DNA of 64,000 nt from the NCBI RefSeq assembly GCF_002479495.1, contig NZ_DLNQ01000005.1:319095-383094 (forward strand). The letters run 5' to 3'. Origin of the DNA: Brevundimonas sp. UBA7506 (lineage in GTDB: Bacteria; Pseudomonadota; Alphaproteobacteria; Caulobacterales; Caulobacteraceae). The notes beneath the pieces are model-generated. The model did not search any database, was not told where the DNA came from, and was given only the letters and a program-made list of their open reading frames with translations. Below are positions 26,723 through 37,568 of this stretch, in pieces; position 1 is the first letter of the stretch, and each line of letters opens with the position of its first letter. Made by a program: the position numbers and the translations under genes.

Positions 26723-28650
26723 TTCTTGGCGGGCGCGGGGGCTGGAGCCGCCGGAGCGGTTGCGGCAGGGGCTTCGATGCCCAGGGCCGCGATGGCGGCG
26801 GCCGGGTCGTTCTTGGCCTTCACGCGCGCGGCGGCCGCGGTGAAGCTCTGTTCGACCATGGCGTTGGCCAGAGCCTGGGTCAGGCGCGGGCGAACCTGCT
26901 CGACCAGGGGCGCGGCTAGGGCGGGAACCGCGGCGTGAATGGCGTCGACATGACCGACCACGAAGCTGTTCTGCGACGCTGCGCCGGTGAAGACCTGGCC
27001 CTTGCCCTGGCCGAACAGGCCGCGCAGGACGCCTTCGCCCAGTTCGGTCTGGCTGGCCTGGCTCTGTTGGACGGCGGTGCGCGTAGCCAGCTGGGCGCCG
27101 GCCGAAGCGGCGACCTTGGCGATGTCCTCGCCGCCGCGAATGCGGCCGGCCAGCTCCTCAGCCTTGGCCGACAGACGGCGCGCGTTTTCGCGCAGGGTCC
27201 ATTGCTGGGCCAGCGGGGCGCGAACTTCGGCCAGGGTCGGCAGCGAAGCTGGACGGATGTCGTCAACGCGGACGGCGAAATACTGCCCTTCGCCGGCGTC
27301 GATGATGTCGCTCTCGCCGCCCTTGGACAGGGCGTAGGCGGACTCGAAGATCTGACGCGGCGCGTTCAGCGGCTGACCGTCGGGCAGGCGGCCGTCAGCG
27401 GTGAAGGGCGGCAGCTGCACCAGACGGGCGCCGACCGATTGGGCGGCGTCGGCCAGGTTCTTGCCTTCCTGGCGGGCCTTTTCGTACTTCTCGACCTTGG
27501 CGTAGGTCTCGCCCTTCACGTCTTCGGCGCGCAGCTCCTGAACCAGGGCGTTGCGGACGCTTTCCAGCGTGGCGGGCGCGCCGGCGGTGACGCCGGTCAC
27601 CTTGGCGACGGTGAAGCCCAGGCGGCCCTGGATCGGGTTGGAGACCTGGTTGGCCGGCAGGGCGAAGACGGCGGCGCCGACGGCGGGGTCGCCCAGGGCG
27701 CTCTGCGGCGTGTCGTTATAGGTGCTGACCTCGATCTTGTTGGCGGCGGCGACCTCGGCCGGGGTCTTGCCGGCGCGCAGGTCGGCGGCGACGCGGTCGG
27801 CGGCGGCCTTGTTCGGGACGGTCAGCGTCACGAAGGTGCGCTTTTCTGCGTTCGACAGTGCGGCCTTGCGGAACTCGAAACGCTCGCGAATGCGCTCTTC
27901 GGTGATCGGCGCTGCCTGGCTGTTGGGGCCGGGATTGAACAGCACGATCGAGATCATGCGGAATTCGGGACGGCGCAGCTGGGCGGCGTTCTCATTGAGG
28001 AAGGCGGTCAGTTGTGCGTCGGTCGGCGCGCCAGCGGCCCCGGCCATCGCCTGGGTCACAGTGAACCAGCGCCCATCGCGCGTTTCCAGCGCCTGACCGG
28101 CGAGCAGGGCGCCATAGATGCGCGGCACGCGCGCGCCGGCGAAGACGCCCGCACCGAACTGGCTGGCGACATACTGGTCGCGCAGGTCCTGCTCCAGCAT
28201 CTCCGAGGTCATGCCTTGCGCGGCCAGAGCCTGCTCGTAACGGTCCTGATCGAACTGGCCCGAAACCTGGTTGAAGAAGGCCGGAATCCGGCGGATTTCC
28301 TTCAGCACCAGTTCCTTGCCGGGGCGGATGCCGGCGTTCCAGGCCCAGGCCAGGAAGCCCATGCGCTGGGTTTGGCTTTCCAGGTACTGGGTGTGGATGT
28401 TCTCCTTGACCATGTCGTCGAACGATACGGGGCGACCGGCCTGCTCCTGCAAGTTGGCGCGGACGCGCTCGAAGTCGCCGCGGAACTGCTGGGCGCCGAC
28501 GCTGCGGTCGCCGGCGTCGATGACGTGCTTTGGTCCGAAGCTCGAGAAGACGTCCGACTGGGCGCCCACGATCAGGAAGCTCAGGATAAGCAGGGCGAAC
28601 AGGCCCGCAGCCCATTTCGATTTGGCGAAGTTGCGGAACAGCGTGATCAT
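26719..28650 (-). CDS. membrane-anchored periplasmic peptidyl-prolyl isomerase (PpiD-like)
   Basis: SurA/PpiD-type foldase that would help proteins leaving SecYEG to fold in the periplasm. The 643-residue product starts MITLFRNFAKSKWAAGLFAL, with one transmembrane helix at about residues 13-33. A SurA_N-like helical region follows (about 60-250, with MVKENIHTQYLESQTQRMG), then a parvulin-like domain in the middle (about 260-400). A long helical C-terminus ends in an Ala/Pro-rich tail. I chose ATG 28650; the longer frame from 29034 crosses the divergent tpiA gene. Position next to trpE and tpiA is common in alphaproteobacteria. Whether the parvulin site is active cannot be judged here. Confidence 0.88.
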   Translation of the reverse strand: MITLFRNFAKSKWAAGLFALLILSFLIVGAQSDVFSSFGPKHVIDAGDRSVGAQQFRGDFERVRANLQEQAGRPVSFDDMVKENIHTQYLESQTQRMGFLAWAWNAGIRPGKELVLKEIRRIPAFFNQVSGQFDQDRYEQALAAQGMTSEMLEQDLRDQYVASQFGAGVFAGARVPRIYGALLAGQALETRDGRWFTVTQAMAGAAGAPTDAQLTAFLNENAAQLRRPEFRMISIVLFNPGPNSQAAPITEERIRERFEFRKAALSNAEKRTFVTLTVPNKAAADRVAADLRAGKTPAEVAAANKIEVSTYNDTPQSALGDPAVGAAVFALPANQVSNPIQGRLGFTVAKVTGVTAGAPATLESVRNALVQELRAEDVKGETYAKVEKYEKARQEGKNLADAAQSVGARLVQLPPFTADGRLPDGQPLNAPRQIFESAYALSKGGESDIIDAGEGQYFAVRVDDIRPASLPTLAEVRAPLAQQWTLRENARRLSAKAEELAGRIRGGEDIAKVAASAGAQLATRTAVQQSQASQTELGEGVLRGLFGQGKGQVFTGAASQNSFVVGHVDAIHAAVPALAAPLVEQVRPRLTQALANAMVEQSFTAAAARVKAKNDPAAAIAALGIEAPAATAPAAPAPAPAKK

Positions 28651-28783
28651 CGAGACAGAAACCTGACGAGGGCCGGCGTCAAAGGGGCGCCACGTTGGCG
28701 TATAGGGGCAGTCCCTAGGGCGCCGCAAGCGGACGGACCGCAACATCTTGGCTTCCGCGACAACGGCGCCTAAAGAGGCGGCC

Positions 28784-29533
28784 ATGAAACAATCTGTGAA
28801 GCTGGTCGCCGGCAACTGGAAAATGAACGGTCTGGGCGCGAGCCTGGGTGAGGCTGAGGCTCTGGCGAAAGCCTTGCAGGAGCAGGCTGCGGCCTGTCGC
28901 GTGGCCCTGTGCCCGCCCGCGACGCTGATCGAGCGGATGGGGCGCGTTCTGACTGGTACGTCCGTCGAACTGGGCGGCCAGGACTGCCATGCCGAGGCGT
29001 CGGGCGCGTTCACTGGTTCGGTGTCGGCCGACATGCTGGTCGATGCTGGAGCCTCTCTGGTGATTCTCGGTCACTCCGAACGTCGCGCCGGATTTGGCGA
29101 GACCGACGCTGATGTCGCCGCCAAGGTGGAAGCCGCGCTGACCGCCGGTCTGGAGCCCATCATCTGCATCGGTGAGACGCTGGCGGAGCGCGAAGCCGGG
29201 CAGGCGGTCGAAGTCGTCAGCCGTCAGGTCGCGGGCTCTCTGCCGGTCAGCCTCTCAGGCAAGGCGTTCGCCGTGGCCTATGAGCCGGTGTGGGCCATCG
29301 GCACCGGCCTGACGCCGACGCTAGAGCAGATCGAGGAAGTGCACGCCGCCGTGCGCGCCGCCATGGTCGCCAGGCTGGGCGAGGGCGGTCGGGTCGCTCC
29401 GATCCTGTACGGCGGTTCGGTCAAGCCGTCGAACGCGGCGGAAATTCTGGACGTGGCCGAAGTCGGCGGCGCTCTGGTCGGCGGCGCTTCGCTGAAGGCC
29501 GGGGACTTCCTGGGCATCATTCGCGCGGCGTAA
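28784..29533 (+). CDS. tpiA: triosephosphate isomerase
   Basis: Interconverts dihydroxyacetone phosphate and glyceraldehyde 3-phosphate. The 249-residue TIM barrel has KLVAGNWKMNG at residues 6-16 (catalytic Lys), VILGHSERRAGFGE near 92-105 (catalytic His), AYEPVWAIGTGLTPT near 164-178 (catalytic Glu and flexible loop), and ILYGGSVKPSNAAEI near 208-222. ATG 28784 was chosen by conservation over an in-frame TTG-type start at 28748. It is divergent from the ppiD-like gene, and the promoters must lie in 28651-28783. Confidence 0.97.
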   Translation: MKQSVKLVAGNWKMNGLGASLGEAEALAKALQEQAAACRVALCPPATLIERMGRVLTGTSVELGGQDCHAEASGAFTGSVSADMLVDAGASLVILGHSERRAGFGETDADVAAKVEAALTAGLEPIICIGETLAEREAGQAVEVVSRQVAGSLPVSLSGKAFAVAYEPVWAIGTGLTPTLEQIEEVHAAVRAAMVARLGEGGRVAPILYGGSVKPSNAAEILDVAEVGGALVGGASLKAGDFLGIIRAA

Positions 29534-29629
29534 GCGTCGCGATTTCTTCGCCCTGTTTCGTTCGGTGTTTGCCCCGGTCCCGCATCGGTGTTAGACGCCG
29601 CCGCTTGATCGGCGCATCTGCGCGCCCAC

Positions 29630-31835
<2,206 letters not shown>

Positions 31836-31913
31836 GACGAGGTTCACGCACGCTTGTTGCAGCGTTTGTCCAGTATTGTGCCAATATGGGCCGCAATCAC
31901 TGGGCAAACGCAG

Positions 31914-32045
31914 ATGGCGGGTGAAATTCTCTACTTTCTTCATCGGCACTTCAAGGCCGTGCTGATCCTTGGATTGATCGCGAGCGTCGGCGTGCTGGGC
32001 GCTGTCGCGAGCGCCATGCTGCGACTTTTCCATTCGGGCGCTTGA
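31914..32045 (+). CDS. possible 43-residue membrane protein
   Basis: Begins MAGEILYFLHRHFKAVLILG, with a single hydrophobic span (about residues 15-37) and a short tail ending FHSGA. The ribosome binding site is weak and third-position GC is only moderate. It lies between pyrG and the anti-sigma-like gene on the same strand. It may be a real small protein or chance; nothing identifies a function. Confidence 0.35.
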   Translation: MAGEILYFLHRHFKAVLILGLIASVGVLGAVASAMLRLFHSGA

Positions 32046-32146
32046 TCGCGGCCAGACCGCGGGCCGCACCAGACCTCTTTGCGACGTATTGAGGGATGAG
32101 CGCCAATGGTGCGTATTCGTCATTGGGGACGCGAAAGGCTTCGGTC

Positions 32147-32413
32147 ATGGAAGATCTGGGATATTGGCTGGCGCGTGCTTCCACGGCCGAAGGCGCTTCG
32201 CTTGATCGCCTGGAAGAGGATGTCTGGAGCCGGGTGAAGGCGATCCAGTCGCAGCGGGCGACCGAGCGGATGCGTGCGGTTGCGATCGCCATGGCGCTTC
32301 TGATCGGGGTGGCGAACGGTGGACTGGGCGCGAAGTTCGCGCAGTCATCGTCGGAGATGAGGGTGTTCACTTCGGCCGCGATGTCGCCCTTGGCGCGTAT
32401 GGAAGTCGGCTGA
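32147..32413 (+). CDS. CnrY-like membrane anti-sigma factor
   Basis: An 88-residue product if read from ATG 32147 (MEDLGYWLARASTAEGASLD), which has GAAAGG upstream; an alternative ATG is at 32096. The first 50 residues are a charged cytoplasmic part, followed by one transmembrane helix (RMRAVAIAMALLIGVANGGL) and a short periplasmic tail. Size and topology match CnrY/NccY, the anti-sigma that holds an ECF factor at the membrane in metal-sensing sets. It overlaps the next gene (TGATG) and is two genes ahead of the sigma factor, as in cnrYXH. The protein itself has little sequence signature, so the call rests mainly on context. Confidence 0.65.
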   Translation: MEDLGYWLARASTAEGASLDRLEEDVWSRVKAIQSQRATERMRAVAIAMALLIGVANGGLGAKFAQSSSEMRVFTSAAMSPLARMEVG

Positions 32414-32853
32414 TGGCTGTCGCGTGGAAATCCATCGCCGTGACGGTCGCCCTGGCCGCCGCCGCCAGCGGCATTGGCGCTTGGGCCGGCGCTACCTGGG
32501 TTCTCAACAAGCAGACGCCGCCGTCCTTGCATGAGATCGTTCACAAGGACCTAGACCTCTCGTCGGAGCAGCACAGGAAGATCGACAGCATCGAAGACAG
32601 GTTCGCGGAGCAACGCCTCACATTGGAGGGACGGGTTCAGGCCGCCAATCGCGAGTTGGCCGAGGCGATCAGGGTCAGCAACGGCGACAGCCGGGTGGTT
32701 CAGCCCGCCGTCGATCATTTTCACGACGCCATGGGCGATCTGCAGCAAGCCACCATCGCTCACATTTTCGAAATGCGGTCCGTTATGACTGACGCCCAGG
32801 CGCGTCGTTTTGACCGGAGCATGGTCGAGGCGCTGTCCGCAGACGCTCGATAG
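32413..32853 (+). CDS. CnrX-like periplasmic metal sensor
   Basis: A 146-residue product with an N-terminal membrane anchor or uncleaved signal (about residues 7-31) and an all-helical periplasmic domain of the CnrX / heavy-metal resistance / Spy-CpxP-like group. His40 and His44 (LHEIVHKDL), Glu61, His117 and Met121 (AHIFEMRSVM) keep exactly the spacing of the metal ligands known from Cupriavidus CnrX (His42, His46, Glu63, His119, Met123), with a constant offset of two. This makes a Ni/Co-type, or similar divalent or copper, sensing role likely. It starts in the anti-sigma stop and is followed after five bases by the sigma gene. Confidence 0.8.
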   Translation: MAVAWKSIAVTVALAAAASGIGAWAGATWVLNKQTPPSLHEIVHKDLDLSSEQHRKIDSIEDRFAEQRLTLEGRVQAANRELAEAIRVSNGDSRVVQPAVDHFHDAMGDLQQATIAHIFEMRSVMTDAQARRFDRSMVEALSADAR

Positions 32854-32858
32854 TCTCC

Positions 32859-33419
32859 GTGCCGGAACGCGAGGCTCTGCAAGCGCGAGCCGCCTGCGGC
32901 GACGTCGCGGCGTTCGACGCGCTCATGCGCGAGACCAAGGCGGGGCTCTATCGGTTCGTGCGCCGGTATATCGGCGACCCCGAGGAGGCCTATGACCTGG
33001 TTCAGGAGGCCTATGCGGCGTCCTGGCTGGCGATTGGTCGCTATGACCCCAACCGGTCGTTTGAAGCCTGGCTGAGAACCATCGCCATCAACAAGTGCCG
33101 CGACTGGAGCCGCCGCCGTCGCGTGCGCAGGCTGCTTCTCGGCGGTCCTGATATCAACTCATGGGAGGCCCTGGTCGTCGCGGACGGCGAGGCCAGCGTC
33201 GAGGATCGCCATGACGCCGCAGCCCGGTCGCGGCGGTTGCAGGCGGCGATCGCGGCCTTGCCGCCCAAGCTGAAAGAGCCGCTGCTGCTGACCGCCATCG
33301 AGGAGCGGAGTCAGGCGGAAGCCGCCGAAATACTAGGCCTGTCGGTGAAGGCCGTGGAAATGCGCGTAGCCCGAGCGCGTCAGAAGCTGGCCGCGCATCT
33401 GCAGGTCTTGCCTGAATAG
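32859..33419 (+). CDS. ECF RNA polymerase sigma factor (CnrH-like position)
   Basis: A 186-residue sigma-70 family protein of extracytoplasmic-function type. Region 2 spans about residues 20-90 (YRFVRRYIGDPEEAYDLVQE, then FEAWLRTIAINKCRDWSRRR). Region 4 is at about 125-180, with AIAALPPKLKEPLLLTAIEE and the helix-turn-helix SQAEAAEILGLSVKAVEMRV. It starts with GTG 32859, five bases after the CnrX-like stop. By analogy with CnrYXH the factor would be released when the sensor binds metal. Its target promoters are not identifiable from this sequence; the adjacent copper genes are candidates. Confidence 0.9.
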   Translation: MPEREALQARAACGDVAAFDALMRETKAGLYRFVRRYIGDPEEAYDLVQEAYAASWLAIGRYDPNRSFEAWLRTIAINKCRDWSRRRRVRRLLLGGPDINSWEALVVADGEASVEDRHDAAARSRRLQAAIAALPPKLKEPLLLTAIEERSQAEAAEILGLSVKAVEMRVARARQKLAAHLQVLPE

Positions 33420-33430
33420 AACCCAGCCAA

Positions 33431-33460
33431 AGGCCTCCGGGAGCGAACTCCCGGAGGCCT
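33431..33460. terminator. hairpin between convergent sigma and copG genes
   Basis: AGGCCTCCGGG (33431-33441) pairs with CCCGGAGGCCT (33450-33460), an 11-bp perfect stem with an eight-base loop. It sits between two convergent genes and could end both transcripts, though it lacks a strong T-run on either side. Confidence 0.6.
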
Positions 33461-33487
33461 CGTCAGCTCTGCATGACGTGAGCGGTG

Positions 33488-33976
33488 TTACGAGCCGGCG
33501 CGTTCCGCGCCGACGAAGGTCATGAAGCGGGCGGTCTGGCCGGCGCCGAACCGCATGACGTCGTAGCGTTCGGGGGCGTAGCCGGGGGCCTCCATGCCGG
33601 GCGAGCCGGTGGGCATTCCCGGCACGCCGAGACCGCGTGCGGCGCCCGGCGCCTTCAGGAAGGCGTCGACGGCGGCGGCCGGAACGTGGCCCTCGATCAC
33701 CTTTCCATCGACGACAGCGGTGTGGCAGCTCCACAGCGATTCCGGCACGCCCAGGCGGACCTTGACCGGGGCCAGGTCGTCGGTCGGGACGACGCGGATG
33801 GCGTAGCCGGCCTTGCGCATATGCTCGACCCAGCCGCCGCAGCAGCCGCAGGAATCGCTCTTGTAGACGGTCATGTCCGAGGCCTGAGCCAAGCTCGGCA
33901 GGCCGTTCAGCAGGAAGCCCGCGCCGCCGAGGAGGGCGGCGCCGAAGGCGAGGGTGGCGATCTTCATCCTGTTCAT
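33488..33976 (-). CDS. copG: DUF411 copper-binding protein (CopG-like)
   Basis: Periplasmic thioredoxin-fold metal protein found in copper resistance clusters. The 162-residue product has a signal peptide or anchor (MNRMKIATLAFGAALLGGAG). The DUF411 core has the Cys cluster CGCC at residues 43-46 (YKSDSCGCCGGWVEHMRKAG), Cys84-His85 in SLWSCHTAVVDGKVIEGHVP, and a Gly/Pro/Met-rich stretch (PGMPTGSPGMEAPGY). It is the last gene of the minus-strand copA-cueR-HMA-copG run. A role in copper redox change or handover is inferred from family and context. Confidence 0.88.
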   Translation of the reverse strand: MNRMKIATLAFGAALLGGAGFLLNGLPSLAQASDMTVYKSDSCGCCGGWVEHMRKAGYAIRVVPTDDLAPVKVRLGVPESLWSCHTAVVDGKVIEGHVPAAAVDAFLKAPGAARGLGVPGMPTGSPGMEAPGYAPERYDVMRFGAGQTARFMTFVGAERAGS

Positions 33977-33978
33977 GA

Positions 33979-34176
33979 TCAGGCGGCCTCGGCCGGATAG
34001 CCGGCGTCGGCAAGGGCGGTCATCAGGGCCTGACGGTCGGCCTCTGTGGTCACCTCGACGCGGCGGGCGTCGATGTCAGCCTTGATGACGGCGGAAGCGT
34101 CCACCGAATGGATGGCCTTTTCGACGGAGGCCACGCAGCCTTCGCAGCGGATCTTGGGGATGTTCAGGGCGATCAT
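33979..34176 (-). CDS. copZ: HMA-domain copper chaperone (CopZ-like)
   Basis: A 65-residue single heavy-metal-associated domain that would carry Cu(I) in the cytoplasm to the ATPase. The CxxC motif is Cys11-Glu-Gly-Cys14 in PKIRCEGCVASVEKAI, and the remainder fits the beta-alpha-beta-beta-alpha-beta fold (ADIDARRVEVTTEADRQALM). The first Cys is preceded by IR rather than the common GMT/GMH, so metal preference is not certain. It overlaps the cueR stop by four bases and is two bases from copG, consistent with one operon. Confidence 0.88.
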   Translation of the reverse strand: MIALNIPKIRCEGCVASVEKAIHSVDASAVIKADIDARRVEVTTEADRQALMTALADAGYPAEAA

Positions 34177-34592
34177 TGAGAAGCTCCTTCAGAAGCGGCG
34201 GCGGGCGCGCCCGCCAGGTCGGACAGGATGGGGCAGTCGGGGCGGTCGTCGCCGGCGCAGCAGCGAGACAGGTCGCGCAGGGCGTCGGCCATGGCCTGCA
34301 TTTCCTTGATGCGGGCATCGAGGTCGGCGACGTGCTTTTCGGCCATGGCCTTCACCTCGCGGCTGGGCCGGTTGTGATCGCGCCACAGCGACAACAGTCG
34401 GGCGATCTCTTCGACCGAAAAGCCCAGGCTGCGCGCGCGGCGGATGAAGCGCAGGTCGTTCAGATCGCGCTCGTTGAAGTCGCGATAGTTGCTTTCGGTC
34501 CGCTCCGAGGGCCGGATCAGGCCAACGGACTCGTAGTAGCGGATCATCTTGGCCGAGACGCCGGTGGCGAGGGAGGCCTTGCCGATATTCAT
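34173..34592 (-). CDS. cueR: Cu(I)-responsive MerR-family regulator CueR
   Basis: Activates copper export genes by unwinding promoters with over-long spacers. The 139-residue product has the MerR helix-turn-helix [20 protein letters not shown], the dimerisation helix, and the copper loop with Cys112 and Cys120 ([14 protein letters not shown]). These are the same positions as in E. coli CueR. Ser77, the hallmark of monovalent-metal sensing members, is also present (NRPSREVK). It lies inside the operon behind copA, overlapping it by four bases, rather than divergent from it, so it is likely induced together with its target. Confidence 0.95.
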   Translation of the reverse strand: MNIGKASLATGVSAKMIRYYESVGLIRPSERTESNYRDFNERDLNDLRFIRRARSLGFSVEEIARLLSLWRDHNRPSREVKAMAEKHVADLDARIKEMQAMADALRDLSRCCAGDDRPDCPILSDLAGAPAAASEGASQ

Positions 34593-37069
34593 TGGGCGGC
34601 TCCGTGGATGTGGGGCTTGAAGGCGCGCAGGCGCAGGGCGTTCAGCACCACGCTGACGCTGGACAGGGCCATGGCCCCCGCCGCCAGCATGGGCGACAGC
34701 ATATAGCCGAAGGCCGGGTAGAGGACGCCCGCCGCGACCGGGATCAGCAGGACGTTGTAGCCGAAGGCCCAGGCCAGGTTCTGGCGGATGTTGGTCATGG
34801 TGGCGCGCGACAGGCCGATGGCGTTGACCGCGCCGCGCAGGTCGCCACCGGTCAGGACCACGTCGGCGCTTTCGATGGCCACGTCGGCGCCGCCGCCGAC
34901 CGCCAGGCCGACATCGGCCGAGGCCAGGGCCGGGGCGTCGTTGACCCCGTCGCCGACGAAGGCGACGCGGCGGCCGCCGGCCTTCAGAGCGTTGATGGCG
35001 GCGACTTTGCCGTCGGGCATGACCTCGGCGTGAACCTCGTCGATGCCCAGCAGACGGGCGACGGCGGCGGCGGTGCGGCGGTTGTCGCCGGTGATCATCG
35101 CCACCTTCAGCCCCAGGTCGTGCATGGCCTGGATGGCGGCGGCCGTCGTCGGCTTGATCGGGTCGGCCACAGCGATGACGGCGGCCAACTGGCCATCGAC
35201 GGCGGCATAGAGCGGCGTCTTGCCCTCGTCGCCGAGACGGGCGGCGTCCTCGGCGAAGACGGCGACGTCGTGGCCCAGCTCGAACATGTAGCGGTCGGCG
35301 CCGACCTCGATGCGGCGGCCGGCGACCACGCCCGCCACGCCCTTGCCGGGCACGGAGGTGAATTCTTCGGGACGGGCGACGCTGAGGCCGCGCCCGGCAG
35401 CGGCCTCGACCATGGCGCGTGCGACAGGATGTTCCGACTGGCCCTCGACAGCGGCGACCAGGGCCAGGACGTCATCCTCGGCGAAGCCTTCGGCCACGCT
35501 CAGGTCGGTCAGCTCGGGACGGCCCGCCGTCAGCGTGCCGGTTTTGTCGAAGGCGATGACCTTGACTCCTTGCAGGGCCTGCAGGGCCTCGCCCTTGCGG
35601 AACAGGACGCCCAGTTCGGCGGCGCGGCCGACGCCCACCATGATGGAGGTAGGGGTGGCCAGACCCATGGCGCAGGGGCAGGCGATGATCAGCACCGACA
35701 CGGCGGCGACCAGGGCCATGCCCAGCGCCGGATCGGGCGCGAACAGATACCAGACGGCGAAGGTCAGGACGGCCACGCCCATGACGACCGGGACGAACCA
35801 GCCGGTGATGCGGTCGACCAAGGCCTGAATGGGTAGCTTGGCGCCCTGGGCCGTTTCGACCATGCGGACGATCTGGGCCAATACGGTCTCGGCGCCGACC
35901 TGTTGCGCCTCGAAGCGGAAGGCGCCGGTCGTGTTCAGGGTGCCGCCGACGACCTTGGCGCCTGCGGTCTTTTCGACCGGGATAGGTTCGCCGGTCAGCA
36001 TGGATTCGTCGAGGTAGGACGAGCCCTCGGTCACCACGCCGTCGACGGGGACGCGCTCGCCGGGGCGCACGACGATGATGTCGCCGGCCTGAACGGTGTC
36101 GATCGACACGTCCTGTTCGACGCCGTCGCGCACGATGCGGGCGGTCTTGGCCTGCATCGACATCAGGCGGCGGATGGCCTGGCTGGTCTGACCCTTGGCG
36201 CGGGCCTCGATCCAGCGTCCGACCAGGATCAGGGTGACGATGACGGCGGCGGCCTCGAAATAGACGTTGGCCGTGCCGGAAGGCAGCAGGGCGGGGGCGA
36301 AGGTGGCCACGGTCGAGAAGGCCCAGGCCGCGCTGGCGCCCAGCACCACCAGAGAGTTCATGTCCGGCGCGCGGCGCAGCAGGGCGGGCACGCCCTTGCG
36401 GAAGAAGATCAGGCCCGGAACGAACAGGACGAAGCTGGCCAGGACGAGGCTGATGATCCGCCAGTTCTGCGTGCCTATGGTCTGTTCCAGCCAGTGGTGC
36501 ATGCCTGGCACGAAGTGCGAGCCCATCTCCAGCACGAACAGGGGCAGGGTGGCGCCGCCCGCGATCAGGACGGCGCGGCCCAGGTTGCGGATCTCGGCGG
36601 CGCGGGCGGCCTGCTCACGGTCGGCGGCGTCGAGGCCGGTCTGTTCCGGTTGCTCCAGCACATAGCCAGCCTGCTGCACGGCGGCGGCCAGGTCGCGGAA
36701 GGCGACGGCGCCCGAGAGGAAGCGGACGGTGGCGCGCTCGGTCGCCAGGTTGACGCTGGCGCTCAGCACGCCCGGCACCGCGGCCAGGGCTTTCTCCACG
36801 CGACCGACGCAGCTGGCGCAGGTCATCTCGCGGACGGGATAGCCGACTTCTTCTTCCATCGGCTCATAGCCGGCGGAGCGGATGGCGGCGGCGACCGCGG
36901 CGGGAGACCCGCCGTCCAGCACCACATGGGCGCGCTCGGCGGCCAGGTTGACGCTGGCCTCGGTGACGCCGGGCACGGCGCGGACGGCCTTCTCGACTCG
37001 GCCGACACAGCTGGCGCAGGTCATGCCGAGGACCGGCAGATCGAGGACTTTCAGGGAGGCGTCAGACAT
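34589..37069 (-). CDS. copA: Cu(I)-exporting P1B-type ATPase
   Basis: Pumps Cu(I) from cytoplasm to periplasm. The 826-residue product has two N-terminal HMA domains, with CxxC pairs Cys18/Cys21 and Cys84/Cys87 (each in [13 protein letters not shown]). Eight membrane helices follow. The ion-binding CPC is at 464-466 in [13 protein letters not shown], the phosphorylated Asp508 in DKTGT, and [13 protein letters not shown] and the late membrane helix with [20 protein letters not shown]. Translation starts at ATG 37069. Its promoter has the MerR-type layout (37103-37133), and the downstream genes are cueR, an HMA chaperone and copG. Confidence 0.97.
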   Translation of the reverse strand: MSDASLKVLDLPVLGMTCASCVGRVEKAVRAVPGVTEASVNLAAERAHVVLDGGSPAAVAAAIRSAGYEPMEEEVGYPVREMTCASCVGRVEKALAAVPGVLSASVNLATERATVRFLSGAVAFRDLAAAVQQAGYVLEQPEQTGLDAADREQAARAAEIRNLGRAVLIAGGATLPLFVLEMGSHFVPGMHHWLEQTIGTQNWRIISLVLASFVLFVPGLIFFRKGVPALLRRAPDMNSLVVLGASAAWAFSTVATFAPALLPSGTANVYFEAAAVIVTLILVGRWIEARAKGQTSQAIRRLMSMQAKTARIVRDGVEQDVSIDTVQAGDIIVVRPGERVPVDGVVTEGSSYLDESMLTGEPIPVEKTAGAKVVGGTLNTTGAFRFEAQQVGAETVLAQIVRMVETAQGAKLPIQALVDRITGWFVPVVMGVAVLTFAVWYLFAPDPALGMALVAAVSVLIIACPCAMGLATPTSIMVGVGRAAELGVLFRKGEALQALQGVKVIAFDKTGTLTAGRPELTDLSVAEGFAEDDVLALVAAVEGQSEHPVARAMVEAAAGRGLSVARPEEFTSVPGKGVAGVVAGRRIEVGADRYMFELGHDVAVFAEDAARLGDEGKTPLYAAVDGQLAAVIAVADPIKPTTAAAIQAMHDLGLKVAMITGDNRRTAAAVARLLGIDEVHAEVMPDGKVAAINALKAGGRRVAFVGDGVNDAPALASADVGLAVGGGADVAIESADVVLTGGDLRGAVNAIGLSRATMTNIRQNLAWAFGYNVLLIPVAAGVLYPAFGYMLSPMLAAGAMALSSVSVVLNALRLRAFKPHIHGAAQ

Positions 37070-37102
37070 GGGCGGAGCCTTTCGTCGTTATTCAGCCTGA
37101 AC

Positions 37103-37133
37103 CTTCTAAACCTTCCCGTCATGGTAAGGTCAA
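37103..37133 (-). promoter_or_regulatory. CueR-type promoter and operator of copA
   Basis: Read on the minus strand, a -35 TTGACC (37133-37128) and a -10-like TAGAAG (37108-37103) are separated by 19 bases, the over-long spacer used by MerR-family activators. The spacer carries a dyad with ACCTTACC and GGGAAGGT halves (37130-37110), close to known CueR operators. The copA start codon is 33 bases downstream. Confidence 0.88.
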
Positions 37134-37206
37134 CGCCCCTTTTGCGAGGGACGGACCGAGGCGGCGCGTAGGGGTTTTGAGAGCTGATTTTCCTTTGGAG
37201 CGCCCC

Positions 37207-37566
37207 ATGACCCTGTTTCGTCTTATGCCTGCTGTGGCCGTCGCCACGGCCCTGATGCTGCCCGACGTCGCCGCCGCCCATGCGCGTCTGGTCAGCTCGA
37301 CCCCGGTCGCCGGATCAAGCGTGGCCTCGCCGCGCGTCATCAGCCTGACCTTCAGCGAGAAGATGGCCCCGGCCTTCTCCACCTTTGAGGTCGTCAACGC
37401 CGCGGGCGTGAAGACGCCGTTGCGCACGACCGTCAGCGAGGACGGCAAGACCCTGAGCGCGACCGTGGCGCGGGCTCTGGCTGCGGGCGCCTATGTGATC
37501 AACTGGCGGCTGGCCTCCAGCGACGGCCACCGCATGACCGGCTCCGTTCCCTTCACCGTGCGCTGA
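37207..37566 (+). CDS. copC: periplasmic copper-binding protein CopC
   Basis: Binds copper in the periplasm and works with CopD. The 119-residue product has a signal peptide ending VAAA, so that the mature protein starts with His25 (HARLVSSTPVAGS), as CopC needs for its Cu(II) site. SLTFSEKMAPAFSTFEV and the C-terminal ASSDGHRMTGSVPFTV with a second His are also typical. ATG 37207 follows TTGGAGC. It is divergent from copA and immediately upstream of copD. It has no Met-rich Cu(I) loop, so it is probably the Cu(II)-only class. Confidence 0.93.
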   Translation: MTLFRLMPAVAVATALMLPDVAAAHARLVSSTPVAGSSVASPRVISLTFSEKMAPAFSTFEVVNAAGVKTPLRTTVSEDGKTLSATVARALAAGAYVINWRLASSDGHRMTGSVPFTVR

Positions 37567-37568
37567 GC

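Noticed and set aside
31951..32544. 197-codon minus-strand frame over the CnrY-like gene
   Set aside because: It crosses the start-stop overlap of two plus-strand genes and shows low-complexity Gly/Arg/Ser text without a domain.
34592..37171. Two plus-strand open frames of over 400 codons opposite the copper ATPase
   Set aside because: The minus-strand copA protein is complete, with all catalytic motifs. The antisense frames are shadows.
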